Of a stretch of DNA of 64,000 bases, positions 1 through 8,593 are shown in pieces. Below the pieces are notes generated by a model. It saw only the letters and a list, made by a program, of their open reading frames with translations. It did no database searches and was not told the origin of the DNA. Every line of letters begins with the position of its first letter. The stretch's first letter is position 1. A program made the translations under genes and the position numbers. The DNA is from Microbacterium murale (GTDB taxonomy: Bacteria; Actinomycetota; Actinomycetes; Actinomycetales; Microbacteriaceae): positions 357,623 to 421,622 of the forward strand of contig NZ_BMCM01000003.1 of the NCBI RefSeq assembly GCF_014635185.1, written 5' to 3'.

Positions 1-323
1 ATCAGGGAGAACCGTTCATCGAAGGCGTCCAACGATGCGGGGTTCTCCGCCTTCGCGACCATCACTGTGCGGAAGTCCGTGTCCGCCAGCGCCGCGAGAT
101 CGCGTGCGAAGTCACTCGTGCCAGGGGCGTTGACCCGCACGATCACGCGCTCGGCTCCGACGGCGGTGTCGATCACGTTGCGTCGAGCCGCGTCCTTGTC
201 TGCGGGAGCCACGGCATCTTCGAGGTCGAGGATCACAGCATCGGCGCGTTCCAGAGCCTTCTCGAAGCGCTCCGACCGATCCGCCGGGCAGAACAGCAGA
301 GCGGGGCCGAGCTCAAACACCAT
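1..323 (-). CDS. CitE-like CoA-ester lyase, N-terminal part (cut by window edge)
   Basis: Start of a CoA-ester lyase of the HpcH/HpaI-CitE family, TIM-barrel enzymes that cleave or form a C-C bond in beta-hydroxyacyl-CoA esters. About 107 N-terminal residues are visible; the rest lies beyond the left edge. ALLFCPADRSERFEKAL and AVILDLEDAV match the first strands of CitE proteins, the second holding conserved acidic residues, followed by VIVRVN. The ATG at 323 lies 11 bp inside the end of the MaoC gene, so translation is probably coupled. The order CitE-MaoC-acyl-CoA dehydrogenase-carboxylase is that of mycobacterial Rv2498c-Rv2502c, where Rv2498c is a beta-hydroxyacyl-CoA lyase. Inferred role: cleavage of HMG-CoA (or a related ester) at the end of leucine breakdown. 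Substrate not provable from sequence. Confidence 0.85.
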   Translation of the reverse strand, partial: MVFELGPALLFCPADRSERFEKALERADAVILDLEDAVAPADKDAARRNVIDTAVGAERVIVRVNAPGTSDFARDLAALADTDFRTVMVAKAENPASLDAFDERFSL

Positions 324-798
324 CGGACTCCCCTTCCGGCCTGCAGTGCACGAGCACAGTGCGCGCGGCCTTCGCGACGACGACATCGTCCTGATTGCGT
401 CCGGTGTGCACGATCGTGCAGATGCCCTGCCCCGGCCGCGACGATGACAGCCGCTTCTCGGTCACCACGCTCTCGGTGTAGAGGGTGTCTCCGGCGAACA
501 GGGGGTGCGGGAACGCGATCTCACCCAGCCCGAGTTGCGCCACGAGAGTGCCCTGCGTCAGTTGCGCGACCGATGAACCCACCATCGTCGACAGCGTCCA
601 CATCGAGTTCATCAGGCGCTGACCGAACTCCTGCTCGGCCGCGAAGGCGGCGTCCAAGTGCAGCGCCTGCGTATTCATGGTCAGCGTGGTGAAGAGCACG
701 TTGTCGGCCTCGGTCGCCGTGCGGCCAGGTCTGTGCTGGTAGCGCGCGCCGACTTCGAACTCTTCGAAGTACAGTCCGCGCTGGAGGATGTCCGTCAT
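313..798 (-). CDS. MaoC-family enoyl-CoA hydratase
   Basis: 161-residue single hot-dog protein of the MaoC family, which hydrate enoyl-CoA esters. Residues around 35-50 (TTLTMNTQALHLD) sit where the family has its hydratase motif with a polar residue and a catalytic His; GEIAFPHPLFAGDTLY follows in the middle. It lies 9 bp after the acyl-CoA dehydrogenase gene and overlaps the CitE-like gene. In this setting it is the natural candidate for hydrating methylglutaconyl-CoA to HMG-CoA, replacing the crotonase-type LiuC of proteobacterial leucine clusters; the mycobacterial counterpart is Rv2499c. Family assignment is firm; the substrate is inferred from neighbours. Confidence 0.88.
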   Translation of the reverse strand: MTDILQRGLYFEEFEVGARYQHRPGRTATEADNVLFTTLTMNTQALHLDAAFAAEQEFGQRLMNSMWTLSTMVGSSVAQLTQGTLVAQLGLGEIAFPHPLFAGDTLYTESVVTEKRLSSSRPGQGICTIVHTGRNQDDVVVAKAARTVLVHCRPEGESDGV

Positions 799-807
799 GC
801 TGACACG

Positions 808-1959
808 CTACCCGGCGAGTCCCAATGCCCGCGCGATCACCAGCAGCTGCACCTCGGTTGTGCCCTCGCCGATCTCGAGGATCTTCGAGTCGCGGTAGTG
901 GCGCGCGACCGGGAACTCGTTCATGAACCCGTTGCCGCCGAAGATCTGCGTCGCGTCCCTGGCGTTGTCCATCGCGGCGTCTCCCGCGACGAGTTTGGCG
1001 ATCGCGGAAGCCTCCGCGAAGGGCTTGCCCGCGTCGCGGAGCCGCGCGGCGTGATGCCACGCAAGACGAGCCGTGTGCACGCGTGCGCGCATCCGTGCCA
1101 GGGTGAACTGCGCGTTCTGCCTCGTGCTCAGGGCGCTGCCGAACACGGTGCGGCTCTTCGCGTATTCGACCGCCGCTTCCAGACACCCTTCCGCTGCACC
1201 GGTGGACAGCGCCGCGATCGCGATGCGCCCTTCGTCGAGGATGCTGAGGAAGTTGCGGAATCCGCTCCCCTCGTCGCCGAGCAGGTTCTCCGCAGGGACC
1301 CTCGCGCCGTCGAACGTCAGCGGATGCGTGTCGGATGCACGCCAGCCGACCTTGTCGTACGGCGCCTCCACGGTGAAGCCGGGGGTGCCATTCGGCACGA
1401 TGATGGTCGAGATCTCCTTGCGACCGTCGCGGATGCCGGTGACAGCCGCGACCGTGACGAAACGGGTGATCGGTGTGCCGGAGTTCGTGATGAACTGCTT
1501 GGTGCCGTCGATGACCCACTCGTCACCATCGCGCCGAGCCGTCGTCCGCGTCGCCCCGGCGTCGCTGCCGGCTTCCGGCTCGGTGAGCCCGAACCCCGCA
1601 AGAGCCCGTCCAGCGAGCAGGTCTGGCAGGTACTCGGCCTTCTGCGCATCGTCGCCGAAGCGGAAGATCGGCATGGCGCCGAGGCTCACGCCGGCCTCCA
1701 AGGTGATCGCCATCGACTGATCGACCCTGGCGAGTGCCTCGATCGCGAGGCCGAGGGCCATGTAGTCGCCGCCCTGACCGCCGACGTCCTCGGGGAACGG
1801 GAGCCCGAACAGCCCCAGTTCCCCCATCTGACGGACGACGTCCATCGACAGGGTATGGGTTCGATCGGCCTCATACGACTGCGGCGCGACGACGGTGTCG
1901 GCGAACTCGCGCACCATCGCGGCGAGTTCGACCTCTTCGGCAGTGAGATCTTCGGTCAT
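808..1959 (-). CDS. Acyl-CoA dehydrogenase (probable isovaleryl/short branched-chain type)
   Basis: 383-residue FAD-dependent acyl-CoA dehydrogenase of normal length. Visible family signatures are GFGLTEPEAGSDAGATRTTA near residues 120-140 (FAD and substrate contacts), IFGGNGFMNEFPVARHYRD and LEIGEGTTEVQ near the C-terminus. It overlaps the carboxylase alpha gene by 4 bp and so belongs to the same operon. Context predicts isovaleryl-CoA oxidation to 3-methylcrotonyl-CoA, the substrate of the next enzyme; Rv2500c (FadE19) holds the same place in mycobacteria. A Glu (about 365) sits in the EGT motif, the catalytic position of medium/short-chain enzymes, whereas human isovaleryl-CoA dehydrogenase uses a Glu elsewhere, so specificity for another short acyl-CoA cannot be excluded. 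Confidence 0.9.
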   Translation of the reverse strand: MTEDLTAEEVELAAMVREFADTVVAPQSYEADRTHTLSMDVVRQMGELGLFGLPFPEDVGGQGGDYMALGLAIEALARVDQSMAITLEAGVSLGAMPIFRFGDDAQKAEYLPDLLAGRALAGFGLTEPEAGSDAGATRTTARRDGDEWVIDGTKQFITNSGTPITRFVTVAAVTGIRDGRKEISTIIVPNGTPGFTVEAPYDKVGWRASDTHPLTFDGARVPAENLLGDEGSGFRNFLSILDEGRIAIAALSTGAAEGCLEAAVEYAKSRTVFGSALSTRQNAQFTLARMRARVHTARLAWHHAARLRDAGKPFAEASAIAKLVAGDAAMDNARDATQIFGGNGFMNEFPVARHYRDSKILEIGEGTTEVQLLVIARALGLAG

Positions 1960-3914
1960 GCGATTGCTCCTTCTGGGGTGTCGTTCGACGCCGTCGCTTC
2001 GGTGGGTGTCACCACCGCGACAGCCTGGCCGCGCTTCGCCTGGTCTCCGACCGCCATCAGCAGGCGCACGACGCCGTCGTGGGGGGCCGGAACCGGATGC
2101 TCCATTTTCATCGCCTCGATCGAGACGAGGGGCTGTCCTGCAGTCACGGTCGCGCCGTCTTCGACATGCACGGCGACGATGCTCCCCGGCATCGGCGCGC
2201 GCGCTTCCGGATGCGTCGCCGTGCTGACAGGATGCTGCGCGGCGACGCGGAGCCTCATCCGCTCACGGCGATCGACGGGGCGAAGGCGTGCGGACCGGCC
2301 GTTCTCGCTCACCCAGATCGCGCCGTCGGCATCCGTTGCCGCAACGGCTTCCCCCACCTCTGCGACCGGTCCTGTCACCTCGATGAGCTCGTCCGCGTCC
2401 GTGAGGAAGGCCACGGCCCGCGCCCCGCGGTCGGTGAGGGCCGCCCACACGTCGCCCGACCGGCGAAACACGTCTTGCGGCACGAGAGGTGCCTCAGCAC
2501 GTCCTGTTTCGCTGTGCAGCTCCCGTTTCGCCGCGGCGATCATGGCGGCGGAAGGCTCAGCAGGACGTACGGGCAGCAGCGTCTCGATCAGCCCGGTGTC
2601 GAGGTCGCCGCTCACGACCCGCTCGTTCGTGAGCAGCTGCCGCAGGAACGCGATGTTCGTCTCGATGCCGAGCACGACCGTCTCCGCCAGGGCCTGGTCG
2701 AGGCGGGCCAAAGCCGTCTCACGATCGGGTCCGTGGGCGATCACCTTCGCGATCATCGGGTCGTAGAACCCCGTGACCTCGCTGCCGGTCTCGATCGCGG
2801 CATCCACACGCACGCCGCGCGGCGCGGCGAAGCGCAGAACAGGGCCGGTCGAAGGCAGGAAGTCGTGCTCTGGTGACTCCGCATAGATGCGGGCCTCCAC
2901 TGCATGGCCGCGCAATGCGGGTGCCGGCGCAAGCACGCCACCGGCGGCGACGTCGAGCTGCAGAGCGACCAGGTCGAGGCCAGTGACCGCCTCGGTGACC
3001 GGATGCTCGACCTGCAGCCTCGTGTTCATCTCGATGAAGAAGAAGTCATCTGGCGCGTCCGCGTCGACGAGGAACTCGACCGTGCCGGCGCCGACGTACG
3101 ACACGCTCTCGCCGGCACGGACCGCGGCCTCGAACAGTCGCTCGGTGAGTCCGCCAGGAAGTCCAGCGGACGGGGCTTCCTCGATGACCTTCTGGTGCCG
3201 GCGCTGCAGAGTGCACTCGCGCTCGCCGAGGGCGATGACCGTGCCGTGGATGTCGCCGAACACCTGCACCTCGATATGACGAGGGCGGCGGATGAGCCGC
3301 TCCAGCACGAGCGCATCGTCGCCGAACGCCGCCTTGGCGACGCGACGGGCGGATGCCAGCGCTGAGGCGAGAGCGCCGGAATCCGAGACCGTCTCCATGC
3401 CCTTGCCGCCGCCGCCTGCGCTGGGCTTGACCAGCAGCGGATACCCGATCTCGTTCGCCCGAACGGCGATCTCGTCATCCGTCAGTCCCGCAGCCGTGAA
3501 GCCGGGCACCACGGGGACTCCCCGTGCGCCGACGTGGTCGCGCGCCTTCGCCTTGTCGCCCATGATCTCCAGGGCTTCGACGGATGGGCCGATGAAGATG
3601 ATGCCCGCTCGCGTGCATGCCTCCGCGAGGGCCACGCTCTCGGAGAGGAAGCCGTAGCCGGGGTGGATCGCATCCGCACCGCACCGTTTCGCGGCGCCGA
3701 TCACTGCTTCGACGGCGAGATACGACTCCGCCGCAGGAGCGGGGCCGATCAGAACGGCGTCGTCCGCCTCGCGGACATGAGGTGCCGTGGCATCCGCTTC
3801 GCTGTAGACCGCGACGCTGCGCAGGCCCTGCTCGCGCAGGGTGCGGATGATGCGGCGGGCGATCTCACCGCGATTGGCGACCAGCACTGTGTTCATGTCG
3901 TTCATGCTCATCAC
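1956..3914 (-). CDS. Biotin-dependent acyl-CoA carboxylase alpha subunit (methylcrotonyl-CoA carboxylase type)
   Basis: 652-residue alpha subunit with biotin carboxylase (about 7-450: [13 protein letters not shown], the Gly-rich ATP loop AGGGGKGM, then [14 protein letters not shown]) and a C-terminal biotin carrier domain with EAMKMEHP, biotinylated Lys about 603. It carboxylates biotin with ATP and bicarbonate; the beta subunit transfers the CO2 to the acyl-CoA. It overlaps the beta gene (3911) and the dehydrogenase gene (1959) by 4 bp each. The true start may be the Met at residue 7 ([11 protein letters not shown]), since several Met codons precede it. Gene order equals mycobacterial accA1 (Rv2501c), which supports methylcrotonyl-CoA as substrate. 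Confidence 0.92.
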   Translation of the reverse strand: MMSMNDMNTVLVANRGEIARRIIRTLREQGLRSVAVYSEADATAPHVREADDAVLIGPAPAAESYLAVEAVIGAAKRCGADAIHPGYGFLSESVALAEACTRAGIIFIGPSVEALEIMGDKAKARDHVGARGVPVVPGFTAAGLTDDEIAVRANEIGYPLLVKPSAGGGGKGMETVSDSGALASALASARRVAKAAFGDDALVLERLIRRPRHIEVQVFGDIHGTVIALGERECTLQRRHQKVIEEAPSAGLPGGLTERLFEAAVRAGESVSYVGAGTVEFLVDADAPDDFFFIEMNTRLQVEHPVTEAVTGLDLVALQLDVAAGGVLAPAPALRGHAVEARIYAESPEHDFLPSTGPVLRFAAPRGVRVDAAIETGSEVTGFYDPMIAKVIAHGPDRETALARLDQALAETVVLGIETNIAFLRQLLTNERVVSGDLDTGLIETLLPVRPAEPSAAMIAAAKRELHSETGRAEAPLVPQDVFRRSGDVWAALTDRGARAVAFLTDADELIEVTGPVAEVGEAVAATDADGAIWVSENGRSARLRPVDRRERMRLRVAAQHPVSTATHPEARAPMPGSIVAVHVEDGATVTAGQPLVSIEAMKMEHPVPAPHDGVVRLLMAVGDQAKRGQAVAVVTPTEATASNDTPEGAIA

Positions 3915-5464
3915 ATCCTGAATACGCCGAAGCGCGGTTCTGGCAGCGGGCTGCGGGCGACGACGTCGAGCGCGAGACCCAGGATGTCGCGCGTCTCATC
4001 GGGATCGACGATCCCGTCGTCCCAGAGCCGCGCGGTGGCGTAATAGGGCTCGCCCTGTGTCTCATACTGCTCGCGGATCGGCTCTTCGAACGCGCTGCGC
4101 TCCTCGGCGCTCCAGCTCTCGCCGCGTGCAGTCAGCTGGTCGTCCTTCACCGTCGCCAGCACCGACGCCGCCTGATTTCCGCCCATCACCGAGATGCGGC
4201 TGGCCGGCCAGGTCCACAGGAACCGCGGTGAGTACGCACGCCCGCACATCGAGTAGTTGCCCGCGCCGAAGGAGCCGCCGATGATGACGGTGAGTTTCGG
4301 CACGCGTGTGGTCGCGACCGCGGTGACCATCTTCGCGCCGTCCTTGGCGATACCGCCGGCTTCGGCCTCGGAGCCGACCATGAATCCCGTGATGTTCTGC
4401 AGGAACAGCAGCGGGATGCCGCGCTGATCGCACAGCTCGATGAAATGCGCTCCCTTGAGCGCGGACTCGCTGAAGAGCACGCCGTTGTTCGCGACGACGC
4501 CGATCTGATGGCCGTGCAGCCTGGCGAACCCGGTCACCAGCGTCGTGCCGTACTCGGACTTGAACTCGCGGAACGTGTCGGCGTCGATGAGCCGGTCGAT
4601 CACCTCGTGCACGTCGTACGCGGCGTTCACATCGACGGGGACGACGTCGTAGAGGCTGGACTGCTCGGCGGGCGCTCGGGACGCTGACACCTCCCACGCA
4701 GGTGCGCTCGGCGATGGCAGCGTCGTGACGATGTCGCGGAGGATCTCGAGGGCGTGCTCGTCGTCCTCGGCAAGGTGATCCACCACGCCGGAGCGCCTGG
4801 CATGCAGCTCTCCGCCGCCGAGGTCCTCCGCGGCGACGATCTCGCCGATGGCGGCTTTGACGAGGGGCGGCCCGCCGAGGAAGATCGTGCCCTGGTTACG
4901 CACGATCACGGTCTCATCGCTCATCGCGGGAACGTACGCGCCACCCGCCGTGCAGGATCCGAGCACCGCCGCCAACTGCGGGATGCGTTCGGCACTCATC
5001 CGCGCCTGATTGAAGAAGATGCGGCCGAAATGCTCACGATCGGGGAAGACCTCGTCCTGCTTCGGCAGGAACGCGCCGCCGGAGTCGACGAGGTAGAGGC
5101 ACGGAAGCCGGTTCTCGAGCGCGATCTCCTGGGCGCGAAGATGCTTCTTCACCGTGAGCGGCAGGTAGCTCCCGCCCTTCACCGTCGCATCGTTGCAGAC
5201 GACCATCACGTGTCGTCCGTGCACGAGCCCGATGCCGGCGATGACGCCCGCCCCCGGCACCTCTCCCCCGTACATCCCGTCCGCTGCGAGCGGCGACACC
5301 TCGAGAAACGGACTGCCCTCATCGAGCAGCCTCGCGATCCTCTCCCGCGGCAGCAGCTTGCCGCGAGCGACGTGGCGGGTGCGAGAGGCTTCGGGGCCGC
5401 CCAGCGCGGCGGTTGCGCGCCGCTCGCGCAGCTCAGCGGCCAGCATCTCCTGGGTGACGGGCAT
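3911..5464 (-). CDS. Biotin-dependent acyl-CoA carboxylase beta subunit (carboxyltransferase)
   Basis: 517-residue carboxyltransferase with the tandem crotonase folds of the AccD/MccB family. The N-domain has [15 protein letters not shown] and [17 protein letters not shown]; the C-domain has [37 protein letters not shown] and [16 protein letters not shown]. The VDSGGA and [11 protein letters not shown] blocks are typical of methylcrotonyl-CoA carboxylases rather than acetyl/propionyl-CoA enzymes. It is the first gene of the operon, transcribed away from the TetR gene at 5559, and the two palindromes at 5510-5555 lie in its upstream region. It forms a holoenzyme with the alpha subunit encoded 4 bp into its end. 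Confidence 0.93.
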   Translation of the reverse strand: MPVTQEMLAAELRERRATAALGGPEASRTRHVARGKLLPRERIARLLDEGSPFLEVSPLAADGMYGGEVPGAGVIAGIGLVHGRHVMVVCNDATVKGGSYLPLTVKKHLRAQEIALENRLPCLYLVDSGGAFLPKQDEVFPDREHFGRIFFNQARMSAERIPQLAAVLGSCTAGGAYVPAMSDETVIVRNQGTIFLGGPPLVKAAIGEIVAAEDLGGGELHARRSGVVDHLAEDDEHALEILRDIVTTLPSPSAPAWEVSASRAPAEQSSLYDVVPVDVNAAYDVHEVIDRLIDADTFREFKSEYGTTLVTGFARLHGHQIGVVANNGVLFSESALKGAHFIELCDQRGIPLLFLQNITGFMVGSEAEAGGIAKDGAKMVTAVATTRVPKLTVIIGGSFGAGNYSMCGRAYSPRFLWTWPASRISVMGGNQAASVLATVKDDQLTARGESWSAEERSAFEEPIREQYETQGEPYYATARLWDDGIVDPDETRDILGLALDVVARSPLPEPRFGVFRM

Positions 5465-5509
5465 CCCGGCGTCCTCCTCGACTCACGGTGGCGTTGAACA
5501 ACGCTTTTC

Positions 5510-5527
5510 GGTTACTGTGCACTAACC
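5510..5527. promoter_or_regulatory. Putative TetR operator 1
   Basis: GGTTACTGTGCACTAACC is an imperfect palindrome (GGTTA/TAACC arms) in the divergent region between the carboxylase beta gene and the TetR gene. A second copy with the same arms lies 28 bp away. Two matching palindromes between a TetR gene and its divergent operon are the usual arrangement for local repression. Binding is inferred. Confidence 0.65.
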
Positions 5528-5537
5528 AGCCATTTTA

Positions 5538-5555
5538 GGTTAGCGAGCATTAACT
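5538..5555. promoter_or_regulatory. Putative TetR operator 2
   Basis: GGTTAGCGAGCATTAACT agrees with the site at 5510 at 12 of 18 positions (shared pattern GGTTASYGWGCAYTAACY). It ends 3 bp before the ATG of the TetR gene, so bound repressor would block its own gene's start. Confidence 0.62.
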
Positions 5556-5558
5556 GAG

Positions 5559-6146
5559 ATGACAAGCCCCCCGACCGCGCGAGATCGCGCGAAAGCAGAG
5601 CGCGCGGATTCCCTGCTGCACGAGGCCGCGCGGCTCTTCGCCGAGCGCGGCTACTCCGGCGTGAGCCTGGAGGACATCGGATCCGCCGTCGGGGTATCCG
5701 GACCAGCGGTGTACCGCCATTTCGCCGGCAAGCAGGCGCTGCTCGGCGCCGTCCTCGTCAAGGTCAGCGAAGACCTCGTCAGCGGTGGGTCCCGCGTCGC
5801 CGCGTCGTCGTCCGGCGATCAAGAACGGATGCTGGCCCTCATCGGATTCCACGTCGACTTCGCACTCGCCCATGCCGACGTCATCCGTGTGCAGGACAGG
5901 GATCTGGCGCATCTGAGCGACGAGGACCGCGCCGAGGTGCGCCGGCTGCAGCGCACCTACATCGATCTGTGGATCTCGGCTCTCACACCGCTGCACGACG
6001 CGCCGGCTGACGAACTGCGGCTGCGCGTTCAGGCGTGCTTCGGTCTCATCAACTCCACCCCGCACAGCACGCGCAGCGCGACAAGGTCGAAGAAGTCGAC
6101 GGCGACCATTCTCACCGCGATGGCGCACGCCGCCCTGACGTCCTGA
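5559..6146 (+). CDS. TetR-family regulator of the leucine/branched-chain operon
   Basis: 195-residue TetR-family repressor. Residues about 15-62 form the HTH (SLLHEAARLFAERGYSGVSL, then AVGVSGPAVYRHFAGKQALL); the rest is an alpha-helical ligand domain. It is divergent from the carboxylase operon across two matching palindromes, the second touching its start codon. No ribosome binding site is visible, so a leaderless or weakly translated message is likely. The equivalent mycobacterial regulator, BkaR (Rv2506), controls a branched-chain keto-acid operon, which supports the same role here. The inducer is probably an acyl-CoA or acid of the pathway, which is inference. Confidence 0.88.
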   Translation: MTSPPTARDRAKAERADSLLHEAARLFAERGYSGVSLEDIGSAVGVSGPAVYRHFAGKQALLGAVLVKVSEDLVSGGSRVAASSSGDQERMLALIGFHVDFALAHADVIRVQDRDLAHLSDEDRAEVRRLQRTYIDLWISALTPLHDAPADELRLRVQACFGLINSTPHSTRSATRSKKSTATILTAMAHAALTS

Positions 6147-6166
6147 ACCCCAGGACCGCTCCCTCA

Positions 6167-6198
6167 GGCTCAGCGGCCGGGGCGCCCGGCGCTGAGCC
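6167..6198. terminator. Bidirectional hairpin between convergent genes
   Basis: An 8-bp outer stem (GGCTCAGC at 6167-6174 with GCTGAGCC at 6191-6198), a one-base bulge, then a 6-bp inner stem (GCCGGG/CCCGGC) closing a GCG triloop. It sits in the 62-bp gap between the converging TetR and bkdC genes. No T-run follows on either strand, so it is a GC-rich terminator candidate rather than a textbook one. Confidence 0.6.
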
Positions 6199-6208
6199 CG
6201 AGTGAGCG

Positions 6209-7585
6209 TCATCGCAGGAGCATCGCGCGACCGGGCTCCTCAAGGATGTCGGCGACGTCCTTGACGAATCGGGCGCCTTCCGCGCCGTCGACGATCCGGT
6301 GATCGAACGACAGGCTCAGAGTCATCACCTGGCGAAGCGCGATCTCGCCCTTGTACTCCCACGGCAGGCGCCGCACGGCACCGACCGCGAGGATGCCGGA
6401 TTGCCCAGGAGGCAGGATCGGCGTGCCGGCATCGATGCCGAAGACGCCGATGTTCGTGATCGAGAAGGTGCCGCCGGCCAGCTCTGCCGGTGAGGTCTTC
6501 CCTGAACGGGCGGTCTCGGTGAGCGCACGCAACGCATCGGCGAGCTGGGGCAGGGTCATCTGATCGGCGTCACGGATGTTCGGCACTATCAGCCCCCGCT
6601 CCGTCGCCGCGGCGATGCCGAGATCCACGTAGTGCGGCTGCACGATCTCGCCGGCCGCGTCATCCCAGCGCGAGTTGAGTCCTGGCGTACGGCTGAGCGC
6701 GAGGCACACTGCTTTGGCCACGATCACGAGCGGTCCGATCCGGCGCTCGGACAGTGCGCGGTCATCGCGCAGACTAGCGATCAGATCCATGGTCGCCGTG
6801 ACATCGACGGTGTGGAACGTGGTCACGTGCGGGGCGGTGAAGGCACTCTGCACCATCGCCGCTGCGGTGTGCTTGCGGACGCCCCGGATCGGGATCCGCG
6901 TCTCCCGCTCACCCACGGATCGCTCCGGTGACGTGCTCGGCGCGTGCGTCGTGCGAGGCTCCACCTCGCCACCCACCCGCTCGAGATACGCGTCGACGTC
7001 ATCGCGGGTGATCACGCGGTCTCCGACGTCGGCGGCAACGAGCGCGATGTCGACTCCCGATCGTTTCGCGTATGCGCGCACCGGTGGCGTCGAACGCGGC
7101 CGCTCGCCCACTTGCGCGGGCGCGGCGCTGGACTCCGGCAGCACATCGTGCGGCGCCGCCTCCAGCACAGCAGTGTCGGACACCGCATCGACGCGCCCGG
7201 CTCTGCGCACGCGCCGTGTGGGACGGCCGCCCTTCGCTGGGGCGGCTCCATAGCCCACGAGATTCGGCGGCGTCTTCTCCTCCGCGGCGGACGAGGCCGT
7301 GGCGGAGGACGCCGCATCCGCCGGCGCGGCATCCGGGGCGTCCACCCCGGCCACGTCGAAGGCGATCAACGGAGCCCCCACAGCGACGGTCTCGCCGGCC
7401 TCGGCGTGCAGCGTCGACACGATCCCGTCGAACGGCGACGGCAGTTCGACGACGGCCTTCGCCGTCTCCACTTCGGCGAGCGTCTGGTTCAACGTCACTG
7501 TGTCGCCCGGTGCCACCAGCCACTGCACGACCTCGGCCTCAGCGAGTCCCTCGCCGAGATCCGGAAGGCGGAACTCCTCGATCAT
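6209..7585 (-). CDS. bkdC: Branched-chain keto-acid dehydrogenase E2 (dihydrolipoyl acyltransferase)
   Basis: 458-residue E2 with a single lipoyl domain (about 1-76; lipoyl Lys about 43 in VETAKAVVELP), an Ala/Pro-rich linker with a basic patch (about 120-135), a peripheral subunit-binding domain (about 167-202, VRAYAKRSGVDIALV) and a catalytic domain ending with the active-site block LSFDHRIVDGAEGARF. It moves the acyl group from the lipoyl arm to CoA. It overlaps the E1 beta gene by 4 bp. E1 alpha and E1 beta as separate genes beside it mark a branched-chain complex rather than the fused actinobacterial pyruvate dehydrogenase. No E3 gene is nearby, so E3 must be shared. Confidence 0.93.
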   Translation of the reverse strand: MIEEFRLPDLGEGLAEAEVVQWLVAPGDTVTLNQTLAEVETAKAVVELPSPFDGIVSTLHAEAGETVAVGAPLIAFDVAGVDAPDAAPADAASSATASSAAEEKTPPNLVGYGAAPAKGGRPTRRVRRAGRVDAVSDTAVLEAAPHDVLPESSAAPAQVGERPRSTPPVRAYAKRSGVDIALVAADVGDRVITRDDVDAYLERVGGEVEPRTTHAPSTSPERSVGERETRIPIRGVRKHTAAAMVQSAFTAPHVTTFHTVDVTATMDLIASLRDDRALSERRIGPLVIVAKAVCLALSRTPGLNSRWDDAAGEIVQPHYVDLGIAAATERGLIVPNIRDADQMTLPQLADALRALTETARSGKTSPAELAGGTFSITNIGVFGIDAGTPILPPGQSGILAVGAVRRLPWEYKGEIALRQVMTLSLSFDHRIVDGAEGARFVKDVADILEEPGRAMLLR

Positions 7586-8592
7586 GACTCCGCTCCCGTC
7601 AGGCTGTTAGGCCGGTCGAGCACCCGATCGACCGCGTCGAGTATGCGATCGAGATCGGGAAGGTGGAACTTCTCGAGCTTCGCAGGCGGGTATGGGACGT
7701 CATGTCCGGTGACCCGGAGCGGCGGCGCCTCAAGGTACTCGAAGCACTGCTCCGTGACGCTCGCGATCACCTCCGCGGCGACGCCAGCTTCGCGCGAAGC
7801 CTCGTGCGCGACGACGACTCGTCCAGTGCGGCGCACCGACGCGGTGACGGTGTCATAGTCGACCGGAGAGATCGAGCGAAGATCGATGACCTCCAGCGAG
7901 ACTCCATCGTCTTCCGCGGCCGACGCGGCATCCAGCGCAGTCGACACCATCGCACCATAAGTGATGATCGTGGCATCCGCCCCCTCGCGAAGGACGCGTG
8001 CGACTCCCATCGGGGGCGCATCAGCGAGCGAGGCATCCAGATCGACCTCACCCTTGTGGTGATAGAGGCGCTTCGGCTCGAAGAAGATGACAGGGTCGTC
8101 CGAGGCGATGGCCTGCTGAAGACAGCGGTAGGCGTCCTGGGGATTGGACACCGTGATGACGCGCAGCCCGGCCGTGTGGACGAAATACGCCTCCGGCGAC
8201 TCCGAGTGATGTTCGGCTGCGCCGATACCGCCTGCCCAGGGGATGCGGATCGTGATGGGCATCTTCACCCGCCCCTGGGTGCGGTAGTGCAGTTTCGCGA
8301 CCTGCGAGACGATCTGATCGAACGCCGGGTAGACGAAGCCGTCGAACTGGATCTCGACGACCGGACGGTACCCGCGATAGGCGAGGCCGACAGCCGTACC
8401 GACGATGCCGGACTCTGCGAGCGGGGTGTCGATCACGCGCGCGGCACCGAACTCCTTCTGCAGGCCGTCGGTGATGCGGAACACACCACCGAGCTTGCCG
8501 ATGTCCTCACCCATCAGCACGACCTTCTCGTCGTCGCTCATGGCCTTGCGGAGCCCCGCGTTCAGGGCCTTGCCCAGTGTGATCTCCGTCAT
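7582..8592 (-). CDS. bkdB: Branched-chain keto-acid dehydrogenase E1 beta subunit
   Basis: 336-residue transketolase-like E1 beta subunit beginning MTEITLGKALNAGLRKAM. Conserved blocks include VVLMGEDIGKLGGVFRIT, PLAESGIVGTAVGLAYRGYR, VEIQFDGFVYPAFDQIVSQ and RIPWAGGIGAAEHHSES. The frame stays open for about 98 more codons upstream, but that stretch is the antisense of the E1 alpha gene and lacks conserved residues, so the ATG at 8592 is taken. This start is 1 bp from the E1 alpha stop, giving tight coupling. With E1 alpha it binds thiamine diphosphate and decarboxylates branched keto acids derived from Leu, Ile and Val. Confidence 0.93.
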   Translation of the reverse strand: MTEITLGKALNAGLRKAMSDDEKVVLMGEDIGKLGGVFRITDGLQKEFGAARVIDTPLAESGIVGTAVGLAYRGYRPVVEIQFDGFVYPAFDQIVSQVAKLHYRTQGRVKMPITIRIPWAGGIGAAEHHSESPEAYFVHTAGLRVITVSNPQDAYRCLQQAIASDDPVIFFEPKRLYHHKGEVDLDASLADAPPMGVARVLREGADATIITYGAMVSTALDAASAAEDDGVSLEVIDLRSISPVDYDTVTASVRRTGRVVVAHEASREAGVAAEVIASVTEQCFEYLEAPPLRVTGHDVPYPPAKLEKFHLPDLDRILDAVDRVLDRPNSLTGAES

Positions 8593-8593
8593 C

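Noticed and set aside
658-2766. Long plus-strand open frame of about 700 codons across the dehydrogenase and carboxylase genes
   Set aside because: It is antisense to two clearly conserved genes, is Arg/Gly/Asp-rich with no recognisable domain, and arises from the high third-position GC of the real genes.
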